From a bacterium (lineage in GTDB: Bacteria > Patescibacteria > Microgenomatia > Levybacterales > GWA1-39-11): a DNA stretch of 5,006 nucleotides. Shown here one piece after another: positions 1-5,006 of this stretch. The first letter of the stretch is position 1, and the number at the start of each line of letters is the position of its first letter. The stretch covers positions 1 through 5,006 of the forward strand of contig JAKAHW010000083.1 of the NCBI GenBank assembly GCA_021825285.1, in the 5' to 3' direction. A program made the translations under genes and the position numbers. The notes under the pieces were generated by a model. It searched no databases and was not told the DNA's origin. It worked only from the letters and a program-made list of their open reading frames with translations.

Positions 1-1
1 T

Positions 2-2482
2 TTGCCTGTCTGGGGTTCTTGCGGAACCGGAGAAACGCCATTCTGGACACAAGGAACAGGTACAATTTACCAAGCAAATTTAACTCAAGACTTTCTTATC
101 GGAGGAACAGCGACTTCAGGAGCCAAATTTTCCGTAACGAACGTAGCATCGGGAAGTCCGGTTGCATCCATTTCAGCAACTTCTACAGGAACCGGCATAT
201 CTTTAAACGGGAACGGAACAATTCAAAGCCTTTTAAATTCGAACCTAACCATTGGTGGCAATACAACAGGCAATATAATTTTGAGCCCAAACAACGGACT
301 TGGCAGTGTTGGAATAGGAACAATCGCACCTATTGGGGTGTTAAATGTGAACGGGACAACTCCGGGTAAGGCTCTGACAATTCTCAATGAAACCGGAGGA
401 AACGATATTTTCACGGCATCTGCCGGCGGCAACACAAGGTTCGTAATAGCAAATAATGGAAATGTCGGAATAGGCGTCTCCTCACCTTCCTCAACTCTTA
501 CTGTTCTTGGAAATGGGACAACCCCAATAGTTTCAATCACAGGAAACTCATCATTTTCTGCCCTTTCGGTCGACAATAGCGCCGGGGATCTTTTCACCGC
601 TTCCTCTTCGGGAATTACAAAATTTATTATCGCCAACAATGGAAATGTCGGAATAGGAAATTCCAGACCTTCTTCTGCACTTGATGTTTGGGGACTGTCC
701 GGAACTGCATCCGTCGCTTCATTGTCGGGAAACACTTCATTTGCAGGACTTGTAATTGATAATAGTGGAACAGGAGATATTCTGACCGCTTCTTCAAGCG
801 GAATGACTCGCCTCACACTGACCAACAGCGGGAATTTAGGCGTAGGCACAGCTACTCCGGGCGCACAGCTTCAAGTCGGAAATCAAGGTGATGGCTCTAT
901 TGCTCGCGCAAACTCATGGAACACTTTTTCAGACATCCGCTTCAAAGACAATATAAATGTAATTGGCGATGCATTAAATAAAGTGCTGGCATTAAACGGG
1001 GTCAGCTTTACATGGAGGAATTCCGGACTTCCTTCAATAGGGTTTGTAGCCCAAGATGTAGAAAAAATCGTTCCCGAAATTGTCTCAACTGATGCTTTCG
1101 GCTTTAAGTCTCTTGATTATGGAAAGATAACTCCATTACTCGTCAATGCGATTCACGACCAACAAAATCAAATCTCTTCTCTTATGTCCGGTGTGATTAA
1201 AACCGGAACCTTGGTTGCTTCAGCTCTGAATATCACAACCGACTCAATTACCATAGCCGGACAAAGCCTTAAAGATTTTATTGTTCAAACCATAAACACT
1301 TCAAAAATTACCCTAATTTCTCCTTTGGTAGAAGCAGATCAAATTAGCACTAATATTATTTCTCCGCTAGCAGATACCTCTGATATTTCTTTGAGCTTAA
1401 ATGATTCAAAACTTACAATTCACGAATCAAGAAATGCTTCAAGCTCTGCGGTTGCGGAATTTGACAACAAAGGCAATGCCACCCTTTCCGGCACACTTAC
1501 AAGCTCAGGAGTAAACACAGGTGAGGCTACGATTTCAAACCAATTATCAGTCAATAATTTGAGTGCCAATAACGCGTCTGTGGCCGGAACTCTCCGTGCA
1601 GATAGGATTATAGCAAATAATATTGAAGGGCTTGATTCCCGCATAGCCTCAATTGCCGCCACATTTTCAAATCAAAGCCAAAGCTCGGTTTCAGGGAATT
1701 TAAGTCTTCAGCCACTAACCACAAACTATGAACCAATAACTAATTTTGTAGACATCTCTTCGTTCTCTGCAAGCTTTGCGACTTTTCACGAAGGCTTAAT
1801 TGCTTTCGGCCCCACAACTCTTGAACAATTGAGCGTGCTCGATTCTATTTCAATCGGAACAAATTTCACAATTAGCAGTAATTCAATAAATCTGCTAGGA
1901 GGAGACCTGGAAATTCAGCCATTGAGGCAAGGCGGAGTTTCTTTCCTTGCCGGAGCGGTAAAAATCGAAGCTGACGGAAATTTGAAAGTGAATGAAAATG
2001 CCGAGTTTGCCAAGGATGTTCGGGTTATGGGAACCCTTTCAGCAAACGTTATTTCTCCTCTGCCACAACAGGACTTGAATGTTACGCTTCCTGATTCAAG
2101 CCTTAATGTCCAGGACGGAACAGGAAATAAAGTGCTTTCTGTCAATCAAGTGGGTGATGTGACAGCATCCGGCTCCGGAACTTTTGGAAAATTGAATCTT
2201 TCGTTTGCCTCACCTGCCTATGCAATTAATGACACACAAGCGGTCGCAACGGGTTCTGCCGGCACAGCAGTTTTAAAAAAATACAGGACAGAAGTAACTA
2301 TCTATAATCCCTTGATAACGAAAGACTCGCTTATCTATATAACGCCCGTCGGAACCACAACTTCCATTTTGTCTCTCTTAAGACAAACCCCCAACACTCT
2401 TTACACCCAAGGGTCATTTACTGTCGGAGCAAATTCAATTGCTGGGCAAGATATACAATTTAACTGGATGATAGTCAACTGA
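2..2482 (+). CDS. Fibre-like surface protein with internal S74 chaperone domain (5' truncated)
   Basis: The visible 826 residues are the C-terminal part of a larger protein. The frame is open to the left edge, and the TTG at position 2 has no start context. Composition is rich in Ser, Thr, Asn, Gly and Ile, with one Cys (residue 7), as in beta-helical fibres. Order: beta-rich segment (1-120), three related repeats each ending NVGIG or NLGVG (123-292), a peptidase S74 / intramolecular chaperone domain (308-395), a beta-rich region with a repeated ISPL module (396-756), and a compact C-terminal domain ending FNWMIVN. S74 domains are known from phage tail spikes such as endosialidases; they drive trimerisation and then cut themselves off. 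By analogy this is probably a secreted trimeric fibre for attachment, which is inference. No membrane segment is visible, so any export signal or anchor lies upstream. It ends in TGA, 4 bases before the convergent gene. A cellular surface protein is likelier than a prophage fibre, because no phage genes are seen nearby. Confidence 0.85.
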   Translation: MPVWGSCGTGETPFWTQGTGTIYQANLTQDFLIGGTATSGAKFSVTNVASGSPVASISATSTGTGISLNGNGTIQSLLNSNLTIGGNTTGNIILSPNNGLGSVGIGTIAPIGVLNVNGTTPGKALTILNETGGNDIFTASAGGNTRFVIANNGNVGIGVSSPSSTLTVLGNGTTPIVSITGNSSFSALSVDNSAGDLFTASSSGITKFIIANNGNVGIGNSRPSSALDVWGLSGTASVASLSGNTSFAGLVIDNSGTGDILTASSSGMTRLTLTNSGNLGVGTATPGAQLQVGNQGDGSIARANSWNTFSDIRFKDNINVIGDALNKVLALNGVSFTWRNSGLPSIGFVAQDVEKIVPEIVSTDAFGFKSLDYGKITPLLVNAIHDQQNQISSLMSGVIKTGTLVASALNITTDSITIAGQSLKDFIVQTINTSKITLISPLVEADQISTNIISPLADTSDISLSLNDSKLTIHESRNASSSAVAEFDNKGNATLSGTLTSSGVNTGEATISNQLSVNNLSANNASVAGTLRADRIIANNIEGLDSRIASIAATFSNQSQSSVSGNLSLQPLTTNYEPITNFVDISSFSASFATFHEGLIAFGPTTLEQLSVLDSISIGTNFTISSNSINLLGGDLEIQPLRQGGVSFLAGAVKIEADGNLKVNENAEFAKDVRVMGTLSANVISPLPQQDLNVTLPDSSLNVQDGTGNKVLSVNQVGDVTASGSGTFGKLNLSFASPAYAINDTQAVATGSAGTAVLKKYRTEVTIYNPLITKDSLIYITPVGTTTSILSLLRQTPNTLYTQGSFTVGANSIAGQDIQFNWMIVN
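368..877 (+). repeat. Three degenerate ~60-residue repeats in the fibre region
   Basis: Three consecutive units lie at about residues 123-169, 173-229 and 235-292 of the fibre protein. Each has the order short hydrophobic strand, D(I/L)(F/L)TAS, G-x-T-(R/K)-hydrophobic strand, N-x-GN(V/L)G(I/V)G, then a Pro/Ser-containing strand. The NVGIG/NLGVG marks fall at residues 154, 214 and 278, spacings of 60 and 64. Units one and two are also close in DNA: the stretch encoding NNGNVGIG near 452-475 and 632-655 is almost identical. The third unit has diverged further. The pattern suggests stacked beta-strand layers of a fibre shaft built by tandem duplication. Confidence 0.8.
923..1186 (+). other. Peptidase S74 / intramolecular chaperone domain with intact Ser-Lys dyad
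   Basis: This encodes about residues 308-395 of the fibre protein. It opens with SDIRFKDNI, the classic S-D-x-R-x-K entry of the family. It continues with an (A/V)L-x-L-x-G-V-x-F-x-W strand, IGFVAQDVEKIVPEIV, LDYGKITPLLVNAI, and a Gln/Asn-rich helix start. In endosialidases the catalytic dyad is a Ser at the cleavage site and a Lys five residues later. Here these are Ser310 (codon 929-931) and Lys315 (codon 944-946), so self-cleavage between Phe309 and Ser310 is predicted. The domain length is normal, but its position in the middle of a long protein is less usual than the C-terminal placement in phage tail spikes. Confidence 0.88.
1346..2182 (+). repeat. Two copies of an ISPL beta module after the S74 domain
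   Basis: Copy one is residues 449-500 (1346-1501) and copy two is residues 679-727 (2036-2182). Both run S-x-N-(I/V)-ISPL, then an Asp-containing strand (DISLSL or DLNVTL), D-S-x-L-(T/N)-(I/V), a short variable stretch, an Asn/Val-rich strand with a G-(N/D)-(A/V)-T turn, and S-G-(T/S)-G-T or SGTLT. The span given covers both copies and the 178 residues between them. The similarity is protein-level only and indicates an old duplication. In between are beta-rich sequence and an ADRIIANNIEGLDSRI segment that could form a short helix. Confidence 0.6.
2270..2479 (+). other. Compact C-terminal beta domain ending FNWMIVN
   Basis: This encodes about residues 757-826, the last domain of the fibre protein. 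It is less low-complexity than the rest: VLKKYRTEVTIYNPLITKDS, then LIYITPVG, a Leu-rich strand, GSFTVGA, and the terminal QDIQFNWMIVN. From memory, CPR S74-containing proteins often end with a similar domain (I/V-x-NP, SLIY-(I/V)-TP, FNWxI-(I/V)-N), which supports the TGA at 2480 as the true stop. The role is unknown; it could be a capping or trimer-end domain. No membrane helix or sortase-type signal is present. Confidence 0.6.
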
Positions 2483-2486
2483 GGAT
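2483..2486. other. Four-base convergent intergenic gap
   Basis: The TGA of the fibre gene ends at 2482, and the TAG of the minus-strand gene occupies 2487-2489. Only GGAT separates them. No hairpin followed by a T-run was found on either strand around the junction, so transcripts from the two sides probably overlap or end by other means. Confidence 0.8.
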
Positions 2487-2945
2487 CTAGAGAATTGAAA
2501 GAACAAAAATATTCCCCTTGTCATCTTTGAATTTATAGATGCCGGAACTCGTTTTTACAATCGGCAGATTCGATTTACCCGCTTCTATTTTATACGTTTT
2601 AAGAGGATTGTCATTTGCGTCAGTTTCACTTATTTCTACGGTTCTGGAAGATGTGTTAATGAGCAATAGTGCGCTCCCCTTTTCCATGGCAGTTAATTTT
2701 TGAGAGAATCCTTTATCTGAAATTATCAAAGGAAAAGTACCTGACTTTAAAGCTTTCTCTTTAATAGGAGTTTTGAGCGTACCATTTGGCGCAAGAGTTG
2801 GAAGGACTTTCGTCTTGCTTGAGAAATTAAACGGATTTGATTTTTTAGCCAAAGAAAACGAAACCTCAAGGCCTAAGATAAAGGCAAGTATCAAAACTAC
2901 CCCTAAAATTGTTCCTTTTTTAATTTTATTTTCTTCGTTTTCCAT
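2487..2945 (-). CDS. Small membrane-anchored protein, possible metal-free cupredoxin-like fold
   Basis: The product has 152 residues from ATG at 2945 to TAG at 2487-2489. The N terminus is short and charged (MENEENKIKKG), followed by one hydrophobic helix at about residues 12-33 ending in AKK. This looks like an uncleaved anchor with the rest outside the membrane. A Lys/Pro/Ser/Thr-rich linker (about 34-70) leads to a beta-rich domain (about 71-152): LIISDKGFSQKLTAMEKGS, LLLINTSSRTVEI, LKTYKIEAGKS, GIYKFKDDKGNIFVLSI. That strand order (I-x-D-x-GFSP-x-x-(I/L), KG-x-x-(V/L), N-x-(S/T), GKS, G-x-Y-x-F) resembles plastocyanin-type domains, but there is no Cys and no His, so copper ligands are absent. 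The ATG was chosen because it sits 2 bases after the upstream gene's stop. A longer frame from 3152 would overlap that gene by about 200 bases. No Shine-Dalgarno sequence is seen, so translation is probably coupled. The gene itself is secure; the fold is a guess. Confidence 0.8.
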   Translation of the reverse strand: MENEENKIKKGTILGVVLILAFILGLEVSFSLAKKSNPFNFSSKTKVLPTLAPNGTLKTPIKEKALKSGTFPLIISDKGFSQKLTAMEKGSALLLINTSSRTVEISETDANDNPLKTYKIEAGKSNLPIVKTSSGIYKFKDDKGNIFVLSIL

Positions 2946-2950
2946 AGTTA
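2943..2950 (-). promoter_or_regulatory. Stop-start junction suggesting translational coupling
   Basis: On the minus strand the large gene stops with TAA (2950-2948). Two bases follow, then the ATG of the small gene (2945-2943), reading TAACTATG. No AGGAGG-like sequence is present in the roughly 25 bases before the ATG. The spacing fits ribosome re-initiation on one shared transcript, which places the two genes in one operon. Confidence 0.65.
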
Positions 2951-5006
2951 ATGACAACTTTGCTGTCCCAAAGAATACCAAAAACCTGCCCCTGAACAAG
3001 TATTTGTAGTGTACCACCCCGGCTGATAAGTCGCTGTTACTCCACAACCTGGTAATGATGCAGACCCCACAGAGGTGCAGGTATACATATTGTTCAAAGT
3101 CGTACAGGAACCTGGAGACCCCGTATAAGCATTTGCGGTGGGAGGTGGCCATGGGTTATTACATACTTGAAAAGGTGGGTAAGTCGTTAAAGAATATTGA
3201 ATGCTCCCGTCACAATTAAAGTCCCAACTTCCATCAGGGCGAGTAGTGCTAAAGTAGTCTGTTTGTTTTGGATGGGCTCTTAGATCGCTATCATAACAAT
3301 CATTTGTGTTGGCATTTAAGTAAGTGTTATTGATGTAGTTTGAAGCATCAACCCCGCTACAAAATGATGATGCTCCCGAAGAAATAGCGTATCCATCATT
3401 ATCATTATCAGGATAAAGAGTGTGACAGGAATCTGCCCCCTGAACATATGTAAGATCTACATCAAAAGGAACCCACATACTACCAGCTATCACAGTGCTT
3501 GGGCCGGGAGTATTGTACTGGTTTGACCTAAATATTTTTATACCACTGTACTTCCCGGGCATCGGTAAACCGCTTGGATAATAAAGCATTGTTGAGGAAG
3601 TAGCATAAAAAGAGAGAATATAAACAGTGCCTGCCGAGACTGAAACCGGAGTTCCGAGTGTTGCTTTTGTCCAGGCAGCATTAGAGCCAATACTGGCACT
3701 TGCAAGCTGTGTTCCCATATCCCTATTGTAAAGATATACTGTCGCACCGCCCGACCCTCCAAAATAACCCCAAAGCTCTGTTATCTGCCCATCATGAACC
3801 GGTGTAAATTCCCAACCGAAATTATATGCTCCACTTGTCCACGTTGTCATAGCATAACCGCTATTTTGAATAGGATTATTAACGGGCGCAGGAGTATTAA
3901 AAAAAGAATTAACATACGTGGAATTTACTGAATTTCTTGCATAAGCTGACCAGTAAATCCTGGAACTACTTGGAAGACCCGGAGTTGTAACCTGATAAGC
4001 ACCCGTTGTCCCGGCGAGCGCATAACAATTACTTGTTGGCACTACAGGAGTCGTGGTAGTTGTTGACCAGCAAAAACCTCTTTCAAGGATTGGGGATCCC
4101 CCATCTGAGGCTACCGTTGCATATAGAATAGCTGAGTTAGCAGTAATTGAACCGGAAGAAAGACCATTAACCGTAGGAGCAACCGGACAAGCGCTTGTGG
4201 ACGCCTGAACAACATTTGAGGCATCAGAAGCACCTGTTGTATTAACTCCCTTTACCAAATATGCATAGTTTCTGCCGCAAGAAAGGGACGTGTTATGAAG
4301 GTATGGGGAGACCGCACTTGCAGATATTTGAGTTCCGGGTGTACATCCCGGGACTGCCGTACGATCGCAGTAATAAAGCGTATAGCTATCCGCCGGCGGA
4401 CCAACTCCTCCTGACCAAGTTACCGTCAAACTGGTTGGGGTCGCAGAGCCTACAGAAGAAATTACAGGTGCACAAGGTCTTGCTGAATTATTGTCGCAGT
4501 CATTTATACCAAGTTTTATATTGTCATACATCCAGGTATAATTTCCTGCCGAATCCTTCCAATAAATTCTCCCGTTAAATGTTTTATTACCTCCTACGCA
4601 TTGAGGCCCAGCTGCCGGACTTCCCGTATCAACATATCCATCATGGTCTGTGTCTTTAACCATGCTTCCCAAAGTCTGGTAAATATTTGGATTTGCAGGG
4701 TCACAGTCAATTCTTGACTCAGAGCTGAACCTTCTCACATAATTTGTGGGAAGCGTCGGTGAAAAGAGCTGCCCTATTACAGAACTATCCGCATACCCAT
4801 CTCCGTCCGAATCCGGAACCCAAATTGGTCCCTTTGCAATTGAAGCGCCTCCAAACCTGACTATTGAACCGTTTTGAGCTAAGACTCCATACCCTACTTT
4901 TTTATTTGGACCAATTGTCAGAGTCTTTCCTCCTGCAATAGTTAAGGTCGCTGTATTTGATAGACTGAACGCCCCATTTCCCATGTCCACACCGTCGGAA
5001 TTGTAT
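2948..5006 (-). CDS. Cys-rich multidomain surface protein with Ca-type motifs, FnIII and DUF4082-like modules (5' truncated)
   Basis: The frame is open to the right edge: the residues before the GTG at 4990 read YNSDG and continue naturally, so the start lies outside the window. Numbering from that GTG gives 680 residues. Order: a beta-repeat segment (1-58; TATLTIAGGKTLTIGPN); an Asp-rich motif DSDGDGYAD (60-68); DCDPANPN (95-102) and DTDHDGYVD (113-121); two fibronectin III-like domains (about 174-268 and 269-370); a Cys-free DUF4082-like beta-sandwich (about 375-515); DNDNDGYAI (528-536); a MopE-like DCYDSD...NCDG motif (564-595); and a Cys-rich tail ending QQSCH. The 20 Cys residues imply disulfides outside the cytoplasm. 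Asp-rich loops of this type bind calcium in thrombospondin type 3 repeats, so a calcium-stabilised surface or adhesion protein is likely. No enzyme motif and no C-terminal anchor are seen. The exact function is unknown. Confidence 0.85.
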   Translation of the reverse strand, partial: YNSDGVDMGNGAFSLSNTATLTIAGGKTLTIGPNKKVGYGVLAQNGSIVRFGGASIAKGPIWVPDSDGDGYADSSVIGQLFSPTLPTNYVRRFSSESRIDCDPANPNIYQTLGSMVKDTDHDGYVDTGSPAAGPQCVGGNKTFNGRIYWKDSAGNYTWMYDNIKLGINDCDNNSARPCAPVISSVGSATPTSLTVTWSGGVGPPADSYTLYYCDRTAVPGCTPGTQISASAVSPYLHNTSLSCGRNYAYLVKGVNTTGASDASNVVQASTSACPVAPTVNGLSSGSITANSAILYATVASDGGSPILERGFCWSTTTTTPVVPTSNCYALAGTTGAYQVTTPGLPSSSRIYWSAYARNSVNSTYVNSFFNTPAPVNNPIQNSGYAMTTWTSGAYNFGWEFTPVHDGQITELWGYFGGSGGATVYLYNRDMGTQLASASIGSNAAWTKATLGTPVSVSAGTVYILSFYATSSTMLYYPSGLPMPGKYSGIKIFRSNQYNTPGPSTVIAGSMWVPFDVDLTYVQGADSCHTLYPDNDNDGYAISSGASSFCSGVDASNYINNTYLNANTNDCYDSDLRAHPKQTDYFSTTRPDGSWDFNCDGSIQYSLTTYPPFQVCNNPWPPPTANAYTGSPGSCTTLNNMYTCTSVGSASLPGCGVTATYQPGWYTTNTCSGAGFWYSLGQQSCH
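2951..3163 (-). other. Cys-rich C-terminal tail
   Basis: Residues 610-680 hold six Cys (610, 629, 638, 649, 665, 679) separated by 18, 8, 10, 15 and 13 residues, with many Tyr, Thr, Gly and Pro. No named family is recognised. The even count and spacing suggest a small three-disulfide knot closing the protein. It ends in Cys-His directly before the TAA. Confidence 0.5.
3203..3304 (-). other. MopE-like DC...NCDG motif
   Basis: Residues 563-596 begin NDCYDSDLRAHPKQTDYF, continue with a Thr/Arg/Pro/Asp stretch, and end SWDFNCDGS. This follows the D-C-x-D-x-D-x-x-x-x-P-(G/K)-x-T ... D-x-NCDG pattern of the putative metal-binding MopE-type repeat. The RPDGSWDFNCDG variant, with Trp and an insertion in place of the usual CDG-x-DN-NCDG, is a form I associate with CPR surface proteins. 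Cys565 and Cys593 probably form a disulfide, with the acidic residues free for metal. Confidence 0.6.
3446..3868 (-). other. DUF4082-like beta-sandwich module
   Basis: About residues 375-515 have the order FGWEFTPVHDGQITELWGYF, a Gly-rich turn, ATVYLYNRDMGTQLASASI, AAWTKATLGTPVSVSAGTVYILSFYA, and a long loop before DVDLTY. This matches the DUF4082 pattern: F-x-(S/P)-x-x-x-G-x-I-x-x-(L/I), then (V/L)-(Y/W)-L-x-x-x-x-(G/T)-x-x-LA, then W-x-x-x-x-L-x-x-PV-x-(V/I)-x-AGT-x-Y-x-(L/V)-x-(F/Y). This family is found in extracellular, often carbohydrate-associated, proteins, so a ligand- or glycan-binding role is plausible but unproven. It contains no Cys, unlike every flanking segment. Confidence 0.55.
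3881..4471 (-). other. Two tandem fibronectin type III-like domains
   Basis: Domain one (about residues 174-268) has APVISSVGSATPTSLTVTWS, a DSYTLYYC strand, a SLSCGRNYAYLVKGVN strand with the usual Tyr-x-(Y/V)-x-V core, and an ASNVVQAST end. Domain two (about 269-370) has APTVNGLSSGSITANSAIL, SDGGSPILERGFCWST, a G-x-Y-x-V strand, LPSSSRIYWSAYARNSV and a closing SFFNTPAP. The GGSP...ERGFCW phrase is typical of bacterial extracellular FnIII repeats. The Cys pairs C208/C216 and C307/C322 could form local disulfides. Confidence 0.75.
4628..4813 (-). other. Paired Asp-rich calcium-type loops, N-terminal set
   Basis: DSDGDGYAD (codons 4813-4787) and DTDHDGYVD (codons 4654-4628) follow the D-x-D-x-DGY pattern of thrombospondin type 3 / dockerin-like calcium loops. 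Between them lies DCDPANPN, resembling the DCDD-x-(N/D)-P half of MopE-like motifs. A third loop, DNDNDGYAI, lies at 3409-3383 beyond the FnIII and DUF4082-like modules. Calcium binding is inferred from the acidic spacing. Confidence 0.65.

Noticed and set aside
2..4. TTG at position 2 as the start of the fibre gene.
   Set aside because: The sequence begins mid-domain with no signal peptide, and no upstream bases are available to show a ribosome site.
223..849. A 208-codon open frame on the minus strand opposite the fibre repeats.
   Set aside because: Its Pro/Val/Ile-rich translation is the antisense of the Gly/Asn/Ser repeats, with no domain and no start context. It is a shadow of the repetitive coding strand.
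2272..2281. A T-TTA-AAA slippery heptamer with an A7 run in the fibre gene, possible -1 frameshift site.
   Set aside because: The zero frame continues into the expected C-terminal domain, the -1 frame ends after about 10 codons, and no downstream stimulatory hairpin is evident. It is probably a chance match.
2..2482. Fibre gene as evidence for a prophage.
   Set aside because: S74 domains are common in phage tail spikes, but no other phage genes occur here. The neighbours are cellular-type surface proteins and the C-terminal architecture resembles CPR cell-surface proteins.
2946..3152. A longer start for the small minus-strand gene at ATG 3152, adding 69 residues.
   Set aside because: It would overlap the conserved Cys-rich tail of the upstream gene in another frame. 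The added sequence has no plausible signal or domain, whereas the ATG at 2945 directly precedes a typical N-terminal membrane anchor.
4261..4578. A 105-codon open frame on the plus strand inside the Cys-rich gene.
   Set aside because: It lies opposite the FnIII-coding region, shows no recognisable family or ribosome site, and has composition typical of an antisense frame.
4988..4990. GTG at 4990 as the true start of the large minus-strand gene.
   Set aside because: The frame stays open to the window edge with residues YNSDG that fit the following strand repeat. There is no signal peptide or ribosome site at the GTG, so the gene begins outside the window.

Overview
The window carries parts of three genes. 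All three look like extracytoplasmic or surface proteins of a bacterium from the Candidate Phyla Radiation (Patescibacteria), possibly the Microgenomates or Parcubacteria side. That assignment is inference. It rests on the protein types: a very long Ser/Thr/Asn/Gly-rich S74-chaperone protein with a C-terminal FNW-x-I-V-N ending, and a Cys-rich protein mixing Asp-rich calcium-type motifs, a MopE-like NCDG motif, fibronectin III domains and a DUF4082-like module. I associate both styles with CPR genomes. There is no rRNA, tRNA or housekeeping gene to confirm it. TGA, TAG and TAA each end one gene at a sensible place, so the standard bacterial code fits and the UGA=Gly recoding of Gracilibacteria/Absconditabacteria does not.

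Layout: positions 2-2482 (+) hold the 3' part of a giant fibre-like protein. In order it has a beta-rich segment, three degenerate ~60-residue repeats, an internal S74 auto-cleaving chaperone domain with an intact Ser/Lys dyad, about 430 further residues of beta-rich repeats, and a compact C-terminal domain. After only 4 bases it meets, tail to tail, a minus-strand gene pair. Reading leftward from the right edge, 5006-2948 (-) encodes the 3' part of a multidomain Cys-rich surface protein. Two bases after its stop, 2945-2487 (-) encodes a 152-residue membrane-anchored protein with a possible metal-free cupredoxin-like domain.

The whole window is coding except 4 bases at 2483-2486 and 2 bases at 2946-2947. 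There are no mobile elements, CRISPR arrays, RNA genes or convincing terminators. Both large genes are cut by the window edges, so their signal peptides, anchors and promoters lie outside. The likely theme is cell-surface display: a trimeric fibre on one strand, and on the other a disulfide-bonded, calcium-type surface protein translated together with a small membrane partner.
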